64,000 nucleotides of DNA, from the NCBI GenBank assembly GCA_964486295.1, contig CAZAMF010000001.1, positions 62,001 through 126,000 of the forward strand, written 5' to 3'. Source of the DNA: CALBZG01 sp964486295 (GTDB taxonomy: Bacteria; Bacillota; Clostridia; Peptostreptococcales; Anaerovoracaceae). Positions 17,545 through 25,216 of this stretch are shown here, one piece after another. The notes below the pieces were generated by a model. The model saw nothing but the letters and a program-made list of their open reading frames with translations. It was not told the DNA's origin and did not search any database. Made by a program: the position numbers and the translations under genes. The first letter of the stretch is position 1; each line of letters starts with the position of its first letter.

Positions 17545-19809
17545 ATGAAAAAAGGATTGGCCTTTATTCTTGCTTTAACAATGGTGCTGGGATCATTTGG
17601 GTTTGCATTTGCAGGCAGTGATTCCGATGGTATTGACACGATAAGTAATATTAGTAGTGAGAATAGCATACAAGTTAATTATAAGAGCGAAAATAGTTTG
17701 GCGATTGAAATGTCGGGCGCCGATTTTGTTGTAATTAAACAAAGCTCCGATTTTGTTTTGGTTTGGCTTGCGGACAAGATTGATAATGAAACTGATCGAC
17801 AAGCATTTTATTCGAAGTTGCAAGCAGCGGATCCAAGCCTTAATGTTAATTATGAAGACGTTATCTTTACTTCAAATAATCAGTGGACAAATACTTCGGC
17901 CAGCAACGTAGGGGCGTATTATTTTGTAGTGCCGGGCAGTGAACTTATATATGATAATGGGAACACAACATTGAGCAGTGAATATGCAGTCGCGGGCGGC
18001 GGAAAAGTCAGCCATTTCCTAATAGGCAAGTTTAAAACTACCCCCAAATATAATATAGAATACATGATCAATAAGAACGTCGTTGTTTCGGGTGGCGCTT
18101 TCACTGAAAAAACATTTGATTTTGATATAAAAGTTACAGGACTTGAGGGCTCAGCAATCAAAAGCAGTGTCTACTCAAAACAGATCACGATCGCAGCTGG
18201 CGATTATAATGGTTCGGCTGCATTTGAAATGAATGGGCTTAAGGCTAGTGACTTCCCTTTGAGGCTGGAATTCAAAGAGACGAGTGTTTCTGGGGACGGA
18301 TGGGCATGTGACGGTAGTTCTTATTGCGTTGATGTCACCTTAGAAAATGGAATTGTTACATATGGAAATCTGATTAAAATAGGAGATGAATCTTTCGAGC
18401 CGTCAGTTGAAAACGAGGTAACATTTACAAATTATTATAATGGAAAGTACCAATTATCCTTCCCGATTGAAAAAGATGTCCAGGGCGATTCTGGATTCCC
18501 CGCAGAGAAATTCACGTTTACTGCAACAACAACTCCTGGCGGAGCTGTTGTAGGAGCATCTACTATGATTTTGACATCAGATCAAGCAAGTGGCAATATT
18601 GATGTGGAGCTCCCGGCAGAAAGCAAATTCCCAGTAACGCTCGCGGTGCAAGAAACGAAAGGTGACAACCCGAGTTGGAAGTATGACGGAGGATGCTATC
18701 TTGTTACAGTGGGGCTTGTTGATGGCGTGCCGACAATTACAGATATCAAAAGTATGCCAAAAGATCATTCGATGACAGCAGTCGAGAGTAATAACGTGGT
18801 TGATTCCATTGTTTTCACTAATAATTATACAGCTCCTTTGACATTCGAGATCCCGTTTACCAAAAGTATTGATGGAGAAAAGTACGGAAGTGAAACATTC
18901 CATTTCGCGGCGCAATTGATTCTTAACGACTCTGAAGTAGCAGTGATTTCGGAGTCTGAAAGTCTGTCATTCTCCGATGGACTGGCAACTACAGATGGAG
19001 CATTTAAATTTGAATTAACCAGCACCCAAGCAGCCGCCTGGCTTCCGGCACAGGTTAAAATTGTCGAAGAAAAAGGAAATACAGACGGATGGGACTATGA
19101 TCAGAATGTGCTCTGGGCAGAGGTGGATAAGGATGGAAAAATTGTTCAATACACTTTAAACCAAACCGTAACTGATTCCATCACATTTGAAAATAAATAT
19201 AAAGGCGCGCCGATAGAGCTCCTGATACCAATCAAGAAAATCGGCAATATAGAACAAGGCTCATTCACAAGCCAGACCTTTAATTTCGATGTCAGTGTGC
19301 AGAAAGGAGAGCTATGGGAAGCCCTTTCGGGGACTTCGATTACACTTACCTACCCGAATACCATGAGTGGCACTGCGACTCTGAAATTTACTGAAGATCA
19401 ACTTGAAGAATATATTGTAAACGATGGCGATACTATCTTGCTTAAAATCGTTGAGAAGAGCAGCGGAGCAAATTACTGGACCTATGATAATACGGCATAT
19501 TATGTTCAAATCACAAAGAATACCGATGAATGGAATTGGAAACTTCTTTCCGAAGCGAAAGAAATTACGTTCAGCAACAGTTATAGCTATACCAGCGGAT
19601 CCGGAACCAAGGATGATTCGGATAAGCCGACCTATGAGATAGAGGATAATGAAATTCCGATCACTAGCGATCCGGGAGACATCGATATGATTTCAATCCC
19701 GCAAGCTGAAATCCCGCAGACCGGAGGCATCGGTGCCGCAGTCTTCCTGGCACTTGGTGGATTCACAGCGACTCTCGGAACAGGTCTGAGAAAGAAGGAA
19801 AAAAGATAG
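17545..19809 (+). CDS. IPQTG-anchored pilin-like surface protein with four isopeptide domains
   Basis: 754 residues. Signal peptide KKGLAFILALTMVLGSFGFAFA, then a unique N-terminal domain to about residue 175. Four consecutive Spy0128/FctA-like domains follow, each starting with a lysine-bearing strand (INKNVVVSGG, IEKDVQGDSG, FTKSIDGEKYG, IKKIGNIEQG), containing a W-x-YD core and ending VTFTNYY, IVFTNNY, ITFENKY or ITFSNSY. In this family a Lys-Asn isopeptide bond forms inside each domain; conservation of Lys and Asn here suggests the same. The C terminus is AEIPQTGG, a hydrophobic segment and LRKKEKR. AAGGAG lies 9 bp before the ATG. It is probably cotranscribed with paralogue 3 from promoter B and is a likely shaft or adhesin polymerised or anchored by the sortase at 13663. 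Confidence 0.88.
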   Translation: MKKGLAFILALTMVLGSFGFAFAGSDSDGIDTISNISSENSIQVNYKSENSLAIEMSGADFVVIKQSSDFVLVWLADKIDNETDRQAFYSKLQAADPSLNVNYEDVIFTSNNQWTNTSASNVGAYYFVVPGSELIYDNGNTTLSSEYAVAGGGKVSHFLIGKFKTTPKYNIEYMINKNVVVSGGAFTEKTFDFDIKVTGLEGSAIKSSVYSKQITIAAGDYNGSAAFEMNGLKASDFPLRLEFKETSVSGDGWACDGSSYCVDVTLENGIVTYGNLIKIGDESFEPSVENEVTFTNYYNGKYQLSFPIEKDVQGDSGFPAEKFTFTATTTPGGAVVGASTMILTSDQASGNIDVELPAESKFPVTLAVQETKGDNPSWKYDGGCYLVTVGLVDGVPTITDIKSMPKDHSMTAVESNNVVDSIVFTNNYTAPLTFEIPFTKSIDGEKYGSETFHFAAQLILNDSEVAVISESESLSFSDGLATTDGAFKFELTSTQAAAWLPAQVKIVEEKGNTDGWDYDQNVLWAEVDKDGKIVQYTLNQTVTDSITFENKYKGAPIELLIPIKKIGNIEQGSFTSQTFNFDVSVQKGELWEALSGTSITLTYPNTMSGTATLKFTEDQLEEYIVNDGDTILLKIVEKSSGANYWTYDNTAYYVQITKNTDEWNWKLLSEAKEITFSNSYSYTSGSGTKDDSDKPTYEIEDNEIPITSDPGDIDMISIPQAEIPQTGGIGAAVFLALGGFTATLGTGLRKKEKR

Positions 19810-19856
19810 AAACACGATAATAAAAGATATAACAGAGTTATGAATAATTAAACTTC

Positions 19857-19892
19857 GGAGCGGATGAGTATCCGCTCCTTATACTTTTTATA
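19857..19892 (+). terminator. Terminator after the second surface protein
   Basis: GGAGCGGAT (19857-19865) pairs perfectly with ATCCGCTCC (19870-19878), followed by TTATACTTTTTA. It lies in the 313-bp gap to the next gene, whose only other visible element is the promoter at 20050. Confidence 0.85.
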
Positions 19893-20049
19893 TAAAATAA
19901 TTAAATTAAGATATACTTAAAGACCAGATAAAACAACAGGCGTTTTGACCGCGGGAGTTTTTTTGAACAGAGTTTATCGTTTATGCTGATCCAGTTGTAT
20001 TCTCAAGTGTATGGAAAACGTACTCAAAATACAAATTATCTTATTTTTC

Positions 20050-20078
20050 TTGCTTTTTGTCAATTCGAGTATTATAAT
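20050..20078 (+). promoter_or_regulatory. Probable promoter of the SARP gene
   Basis: TTGCTT (20050-20055), 17-bp spacer, TATAAT (20073-20078). There is no clear TTGTGAC pair, so simple autoregulation is not indicated. Confidence 0.55.
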
Positions 20079-20122
20079 GTGACACAAGATGCAGCCTGTT
20101 AATTAATATGGGGAAGTGCGCT

Positions 20123-21343
20123 ATGAATATCGCTGAGTTAAAGGAACCGATAAAAGTGAATATGCTGGGGACTTTTTCAATATCTTACGGCGGGAACGTT
20201 CTTCTGGAAGATCAAGGGAGAACCCGCAAGGTATGGAATCTCTTCGCATATCTTATTGTTAACCGAAACAAACAGCTGTCGCCATCGGAGTTGCCCGACA
20301 TCCTTTGCAGCGATGAAAGAAGTGAAGACCCCGCAAAAGCGGTAAAAAATCTGGTTTACAGGTTAAGATGTACCCTTGCTGACAGCAAGATGCCTGAGCT
20401 GAATTATATTACCCAGAAGGGAGGCGTCTACGGCTGGAACAAAGATGTGCCCATCGTAGTGGACGCGGATGTTTTTGCAGAAAAATGGAAAGCTGCCACG
20501 AAATCCGGGCAGGACAGCGAAGAAGCGCTAAGACTTTACCTTGACGCAATCGATTTATATAACGGCAAATTCCTTCCAAGGCTCGGATACGAGGAATGGA
20601 CCGTCAACCTTTCGGTGTTCTATCACCGCATTTTTACGGAGTGCATCAAACAGGTTTTCAGAATCCTGTCGGAGAAAGAGGACTATGCGCCTCTTGTCCC
20701 TGTATGCGAGAAAGCCATCGCACTGGACCCTTGCGATGAAGATATTTACATTATATATATCACGGCGCTGACCAAGCTGAATAAACAGAAAGAGGCTCTT
20801 GCGGCGTACGAAGTGATTACAGGGAAGCTATATAACGAGCTCGGCATCAACCCGTCTAAAGAATTGAGTGAACTCTATAGAGAAATCCTGAAAAATATTA
20901 AGAGTGTTGAATCCGACTTGATCAACATTAAAAATGATTTGAATGAAAAAGGCGCCATTGATGGGACTTTCTGCACCGAGTACGAAATTTTTAAGGATAT
21001 TTATAGATTTATAGCCAGAGGGGTTGAAAGAACAGGGACTTCTGTATTCATCATGCTGCTCACGGTAACGGACAACAAGGATGAACTGCCGAAAGCCGAA
21101 AGCCTCAAGACTGCAATGGAAAGACTTAAATTCGTAATCGCGAATGTTCTCAGAAAAGGAGACTTGTTTGCGCAGTACAGCGTAAGCCAGTTTGTCGTGA
21201 TGCTGCCGGGCACTTCTTTCGAAAACGGCTGCATGGTTGGCGACAGAATCCTCTCTGCCTATAAAAAGGCAGGCGCTGCAAGGAATATCAAGCTGCAATA
21301 CAAACTGCAGCCACTGGATCCTTCCATTGTGAAAAGCGTATAA
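20123..21343 (+). CDS. SARP/BTAD transcriptional activator with degenerate GGDEF-like C terminus
   Basis: 406 residues. The N-terminal 95 residues are an OmpR-type winged helix (VNMLGTFSISYGGNVLL, RKVWNLFAYLIVNRNK). Residues about 105-255 are a bacterial transcriptional activator (BTAD, TPR-like) domain ending in YNELGINPSKELSELYREI. Residues about 280-395 resemble a GGDEF domain (LRKGDLFAQYSVSQFVVMLP), but YSVSQF stands where the catalytic signature belongs, so diguanylate cyclase activity is unlikely; it may sense a ligand. The start is the ATG at 20123 behind GGGGAAG; an ATG at 20108 lacks a binding site. SARPs bind direct heptamer repeats 11 bp apart, which matches operator-promoters A and B 3-5 kb upstream. 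The lipoprotein gene follows after 20 bp. Confidence 0.85.
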   Translation: MNIAELKEPIKVNMLGTFSISYGGNVLLEDQGRTRKVWNLFAYLIVNRNKQLSPSELPDILCSDERSEDPAKAVKNLVYRLRCTLADSKMPELNYITQKGGVYGWNKDVPIVVDADVFAEKWKAATKSGQDSEEALRLYLDAIDLYNGKFLPRLGYEEWTVNLSVFYHRIFTECIKQVFRILSEKEDYAPLVPVCEKAIALDPCDEDIYIIYITALTKLNKQKEALAAYEVITGKLYNELGINPSKELSELYREILKNIKSVESDLINIKNDLNEKGAIDGTFCTEYEIFKDIYRFIARGVERTGTSVFIMLLTVTDNKDELPKAESLKTAMERLKFVIANVLRKGDLFAQYSVSQFVVMLPGTSFENGCMVGDRILSAYKKAGAARNIKLQYKLQPLDPSIVKSV

Positions 21344-21363
21344 CTTGAAATTGAGGTGAGGCA

Positions 21364-22335
21364 ATGAAATACCAAACAAAAATATTCATATATCTGATGT
21401 GCGGAATGCTTGCGTTGACGATGGCTGTGGGTTGCACCCCGCAAGGTAATTCGTCTGCGGCGGGATCCGAACCGGCGGTCATCATAGAAGATACTGGCGA
21501 GGTACCGCTTTTGAACGCGCCAGGCATATCAGTACTTACGCCGTCTGCCGATGGTAAGGTGGTATATAAAAACACGAAAGTCTACATGGATGCTTCCAAC
21601 ACTTCACAGGGATATGTCATGGTGAAGTATACAGGCCGGAACGTTAAGATCAAGATCCAGATCAAGAAAAGCGGTTCAAGCACAACCTATACTTATGATA
21701 TAAACAAAAGGGACGCCTTTGAAGTGTTCCCGTTTTCCGAGGGAGATGGAAGCTATACCATCAAGGTTTTTGAAAACATTTCCGGCACAAAATATTCCCA
21801 GGCTTTCAGCAAGACATTGACAGTAAAGCTGGCGAACCAATTCCTGCCTTTCCTTTATCCGAATCAATATGTGGACTTCACCGCAGACAGTGATGTGGTT
21901 GCGAAGGCTCAGGAGCTGACTTCAAAATCAGCAATAGATGTGGATAAAGTGGGGAAAATTTATGATTTTGTTGTCGGATCGTTTACATACGATAGAGAAA
22001 AGGCGGCAACAGTCAAGTCAGGATACCTGCCGGATACAGACTATATCTTATCCATCAAAAAAGGGATCTGCTTCGATTACGCGGCTGTCATGTCCGCGAT
22101 GCTGAGAAGCCAGAACATTCCATCAAAATTGGTGGTGGGATATACGGGCAGCGCCTATCATGCCTGGATCAATGTATATATCAAAGGCGAGGGCTGGGTT
22201 GATGCCATGATCTATTTTGATGGAACCAAATGGCAGATCATGGATCCTACTTTTGCTTCCAGTGCAAGAAAAAGCGAGGCAATCATCAAATATATCAGCA
22301 ATCCGGAAAATTATAAGGCAAAATACACCTATTAA
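21364..22335 (+). CDS. Transglutaminase-like lipoprotein
   Basis: 323 residues. Signal peptide with a lipobox (TMAVGC, lipidated Cys24), so it is anchored to the outer face of the membrane. Residues about 60-155 form a beta-rich domain. The C-terminal transglutaminase-like domain has Cys236 (KGICFDYAAVMSAMLR), His266 (AYHAWINVYI) and Asp294 (IMDPTF), the usual triad. Such domains act as proteases or as cross-linking or peptidoglycan-modifying enzymes. In this neighbourhood a role in shaping or cross-linking surface proteins is plausible but unproven. GAGGTGAGG precedes the ATG. It is probably cotranscribed with the SARP gene and ends at a strong terminator. Confidence 0.85.
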   Translation: MKYQTKIFIYLMCGMLALTMAVGCTPQGNSSAAGSEPAVIIEDTGEVPLLNAPGISVLTPSADGKVVYKNTKVYMDASNTSQGYVMVKYTGRNVKIKIQIKKSGSSTTYTYDINKRDAFEVFPFSEGDGSYTIKVFENISGTKYSQAFSKTLTVKLANQFLPFLYPNQYVDFTADSDVVAKAQELTSKSAIDVDKVGKIYDFVVGSFTYDREKAATVKSGYLPDTDYILSIKKGICFDYAAVMSAMLRSQNIPSKLVVGYTGSAYHAWINVYIKGEGWVDAMIYFDGTKWQIMDPTFASSARKSEAIIKYISNPENYKAKYTY

Positions 22336-22342
22336 CGATTTC

Positions 22343-22371
22343 TTGACAGAAAGCCCTTATTCCTTTATACC
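22343..22371 (+). promoter_or_regulatory. Promoter overlapping a terminator, for the secretion/pilus-like cluster
   Basis: TTGACA (22343-22348), 17-bp spacer, TATACC (22366-22371). The spacer and -10 box lie inside the left arm and loop of the hairpin at 22351-22401, so upstream termination and new initiation share the same bases. Confidence 0.55.
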
Positions 22372-22401
22372 TGTATAGAGGGATATGGGCTAATTTTTTT
22401 T
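22351..22401 (+). terminator. Terminator after the transglutaminase gene
   Basis: AAGCCC...TTATA pairs with TATAG...GGGCT (interrupted stem, CCTG loop) followed by AATTTTTTTT. Confidence 0.85.
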
Positions 22402-22420
22402 AAATAGTGAGGACATTTTC

Positions 22421-23449
22421 ATGACAGCAAAAGAAATATCTGCATTCTGCACAAGCATAGCTTTATTGGTCGGTTCTGCCGTGTCGCTGGATGAAGGACT
22501 CTACACGATGGCGGACGATGCGGATTCCGGCTCCGAAAAAGCACGTTTGACAGAAATGGCTGCGAATATAGAACGAGGGGCAGCTCTTTCGGACACGCTG
22601 AAAAAATCAGGAAATTTTCCTGATTATGTGGTCAGAATGACTGCTGTTGGCGAGGAAACAGGCACCCTCGAGATGATTATGAAATCCCTTGCCGAATATT
22701 ATGACAAGGAGCATGCGCTGACTAAGGCGATCAGGAACGCATTGACGTACCCTGTCATTATGATCTTCATGCTCGTTGTTGTCTGTTTTGTGCTGCTGGT
22801 GAAAGTCATGCCGATATTTGAAAACATATACGAGCAAATGGGGACGCAGCTTCCGCAGGCGGCTAAAACTGCGGTGGAAGTCGGCGGGATCGTTACAGGC
22901 GCGGCAATAGTTGTAATCATCATCATGGCCATAGCGGCGCTGGTGATCGGGCTGATGATGAAGAGAGGCCATGATATACAGTGGACAAAAGGCATCCTGG
23001 AAAAAATCAAAAGCCGGAACAAAATAGCGACGGCCACAGCGAAAAGGCGATTTGCGGCGGTGATGTCCCTGGTGATCAAAAGCGGAATGGACTTGAAAAA
23101 AGGATTGGACATGGCTGAAAATATGGTCGAAAACAAAAAAGCCATGGAAATGATCCGAGCCTGCAAAGAAAATTATACGGGCGAGATCGGCTTCTATGAG
23201 GCCGTGAAAAAGTCCGGTCTTTTCACAGGCATGGATCTTCAGCTCCTCAAGGTTGGAAACCGCTCCGGGAGGCTGAACCTCGCCATGGACCAGATATCGG
23301 AAAAATACGAGGAGGAGGTTGATACCTCCATTGAGAATATGATCAGCCGGTTTGAACCCACAATGGTGGCCATTCTGGCCATTGTCGTCGGTACGATTCT
23401 TTTCGCTGTTATGATGCCGCTGGTGGGGATCATGTCCTCCATCGGCTAG
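22421..23449 (+). CDS. GspF/PilC-type inner-membrane platform protein
   Basis: 342 residues, the usual size for a single-subunit platform of type IV pili and type II secretion. It has two T2SSF domains, each a helical bundle, with TM segments around residues 108-130 (IMIFMLVVVCFVLLVKVMPIF), 165-185 and 320-340. Family motifs such as MTAVGEETGTL and LLKVGNRSGRL are present. It anchors the motor ATPase and organises pilin assembly in the membrane. GAGGA sits 7 bp before the ATG. It is the first gene of a six-gene cluster ending with a PilT-like ATPase. Confidence 0.9.
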   Translation: MTAKEISAFCTSIALLVGSAVSLDEGLYTMADDADSGSEKARLTEMAANIERGAALSDTLKKSGNFPDYVVRMTAVGEETGTLEMIMKSLAEYYDKEHALTKAIRNALTYPVIMIFMLVVVCFVLLVKVMPIFENIYEQMGTQLPQAAKTAVEVGGIVTGAAIVVIIIMAIAALVIGLMMKRGHDIQWTKGILEKIKSRNKIATATAKRRFAAVMSLVIKSGMDLKKGLDMAENMVENKKAMEMIRACKENYTGEIGFYEAVKKSGLFTGMDLQLLKVGNRSGRLNLAMDQISEKYEEEVDTSIENMISRFEPTMVAILAIVVGTILFAVMMPLVGIMSSIG

Positions 23450-23527
23450 GACATTCTGGCACTCAGGTACTCAGATATTCAAACATTCAGAAACAAGAAT
23501 TTTATTAAGTTGATTATGGGGTGAAAA

Positions 23528-23836
23528 ATGAAGAATTATCTGGCGTCATTGCTGATATTTCTAGTGATTCTTGGCCTTCTTGTCGCCGGCGCGGGAACGA
23601 TATCGAATACGGCGGATGAAGAAGGTCTTGTTATCGTTGAGGACGCAGTCAGGCGTGCTGCCGTTCAATGTTATGCCATCGAAGGCGTTTATCCCGGATC
23701 ATTGGATTATCTGGAGCAAAATTACGGACTTCGTATCGACGAGAATAAGTATTTTGTGCACTACTCTCCGCTGGGCTCGAATTTGATGCCGGATATTACA
23801 ATCATGAGGAGGGATGACATCGATGAACAGAGTTAG
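23528..23836 (+). CDS. Small pilin-like membrane protein
   Basis: 102 residues: an N-terminal hydrophobic helix (SLLIFLVILGLLVAGAGTI) and a small soluble domain (VEDAVRRAAVQCYAIEGVYP, DYLEQNYGLRIDENKYFVHY). The AVQCYAxxGxYP pattern resembles pseudopilin cores. No prepilin-peptidase signal (Gly followed by FTLxE) is present, so processing, if any, differs from classical pilins. The stop codon overlaps the start of the next gene. GGGGTG precedes the ATG. Confidence 0.7.
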   Translation: MKNYLASLLIFLVILGLLVAGAGTISNTADEEGLVIVEDAVRRAAVQCYAIEGVYPGSLDYLEQNYGLRIDENKYFVHYSPLGSNLMPDITIMRRDDIDEQS

Positions 23837-24320
23837 CGGTGGTGGTGTCAGCCTTCTTTTTATGATCCTGCTGTTTTTTGCGCTGGGAATATGCTCTCTC
23901 TTCGCGGTGCTTACGGGCGCTCGTGTTTATGAAAATATTAACGTTCGCATGGAGCAAAATTTCAGCGGACAGACTGCGCTCTCTTACATTTCCAATAAAA
24001 TAAGCCAGGCTGACCGTGAGGGCATGGTTGGAGTGGATACAATAAACGGGATCGATGTACTAGTACTGGCGGAAGATTATGATGGTATCAGATATCAAAC
24101 CTGGATTTACTGTGAAAATGGCTATATCAAAGAACTGTTTTCCGAGGCCGATTCTGGGCTGACGCTGGCGGATGGGATCGATATTATGGAGTGTAATGGC
24201 CTTCGCTTCACCCAGGTTTCTAATAATCTCCTGAAGGTTGAGTTGACAGACGAAGTGGGCGATATCATGTATGTAGCATTGCGGAGCGAATCGGGAGGGT
24301 TGAGGCATGATCAGAAATAA
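23823..24320 (+). CDS. DUF4860-like membrane protein
   Basis: 165 residues with one N-terminal TM segment (VSLLFMILLFFALGICSLFAV) and a beta-rich soluble domain. It matches my recollection of DUF4860, a family in Clostridia found next to GspF and PilT-like genes; no function is established. GAGGAGGG lies directly before an ATG at 23814 and 9 bp before the ATG at 23823, so 23823 is chosen. It overlaps both neighbours, indicating translational coupling. Probably a pseudopilin-like component. Confidence 0.7.
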   Translation: MNRVSGGGVSLLFMILLFFALGICSLFAVLTGARVYENINVRMEQNFSGQTALSYISNKISQADREGMVGVDTINGIDVLVLAEDYDGIRYQTWIYCENGYIKELFSEADSGLTLADGIDIMECNGLRFTQVSNNLLKVELTDEVGDIMYVALRSESGGLRHDQK

Positions 24321-24738
24321 TTATTCTAAGTCTCAGATATTCCTTCTTGAATTTATTATTGTGGTGCTGTTTTTTGCTATCTGTTCCACGATTTGCGTTT
24401 CGGTATTTGTTAAAGCGGACCGGATCAGCAAAGACAGTTCAAGGGATGTCAATGCCATGGTGATTGCAAAGAATGCGGCTGAGTGCTTTAAAGCATCCGA
24501 TACAGGGAATCCCGGTGAATACTTAAATATCAAACAAGCCACAGATGGCAGTTACATGATCTATTATGATGAAGAATTTGACGAAACCAGCATGCCGGGA
24601 GCTGCATATACCTTAAAAATAGACCTTGGCGAAAAAGAAAAGGGGATATTGACAGCAATAATATCTGTTTATGAAAAGCAGGAAGACACTGCTTTCTATA
24701 TAATGAGCGTTGACAAATATGTCGGAGAGTCCATATGA
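24307..24738 (+). CDS. Single-TM pilin-like protein
   Basis: 143 residues. N-terminal TM segment (IFLLEFIIVVLFFAICSTICVSVFV) followed by an Ala-rich amphipathic helix (NAMVIAKNAAECFKA) and a small mixed domain, the general layout of minor pilins. No classical type III signal peptide. It overlaps the preceding gene by 14 bp and the next by 4 bp. Function is inferred only from cluster position. Confidence 0.65.
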   Translation: MIRNNYSKSQIFLLEFIIVVLFFAICSTICVSVFVKADRISKDSSRDVNAMVIAKNAAECFKASDTGNPGEYLNIKQATDGSYMIYYDEEFDETSMPGAAYTLKIDLGEKEKGILTAIISVYEKQEDTAFYIMSVDKYVGESI

Positions 24739-25211
24739 TGACGAAAAAAAAAGAAATCAGCGGGATACAAATTGGGATTTCATCTCTTGTGCTCATTTTT
24801 GTCGTTCTGTGTCTGACTGTTTTTGCGGTTTTATCACTCATGAGTTCAATGAGCGAACAGCGGCTCGCACAGAAGAGCCTGGAAGCCACCAGCGAATATT
24901 ATATAGCCGACAGTCTTGCGGAGAAACAATTGAAAGAGATCGATCTGGAAATCAAATCTGCTTCTGAAACAGCATGGAAAAGTTCTTTTTCTTCAGCCCT
25001 GCAAGATAAACTTGGAGAGATGTACGATCCGAAAACAGGTTTGATCAGTTATGAAATACCTGTCAATGATCAACAAGTTCTCTGCGTTGATCTGAAAGTA
25101 ATAAACAGTGGAAAATACAACGGAAAAAGATATAATATATTAAGATGGCAGGAAGTAAACACGGGTGAATACGAATTTGAGGATTCACTACCGGTTTGGA
25201 CAGGAGAATGA
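24735..25211 (+). CDS. Single-TM pilin-like protein
   Basis: 158 residues. TM segment at about residues 12-36 (ISSLVLIFVVLCLTVFAVLSL), then a long helix (QRLAQKSLEATSEYYIADSL) and a beta-rich C-terminal half. The layout again is pseudopilin-like, but no prepilin cleavage site is visible. It overlaps the preceding gene (ATGA-type) and the first possible start of the following ATPase gene. Function unknown beyond the context. Confidence 0.65.
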   Translation: MMTKKKEISGIQIGISSLVLIFVVLCLTVFAVLSLMSSMSEQRLAQKSLEATSEYYIADSLAEKQLKEIDLEIKSASETAWKSSFSSALQDKLGEMYDPKTGLISYEIPVNDQQVLCVDLKVINSGKYNGKRYNILRWQEVNTGEYEFEDSLPVWTGE

Positions 25212-25216
25212 CTCTT

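Noticed and set aside
20045..20062. Possible SARP repeats in the regulator's own promoter
   Set aside because: At the equivalent positions the sequence is TTTTCTT and TTTGTCA, too far from TTGTGAC; a normal -35 is present instead.
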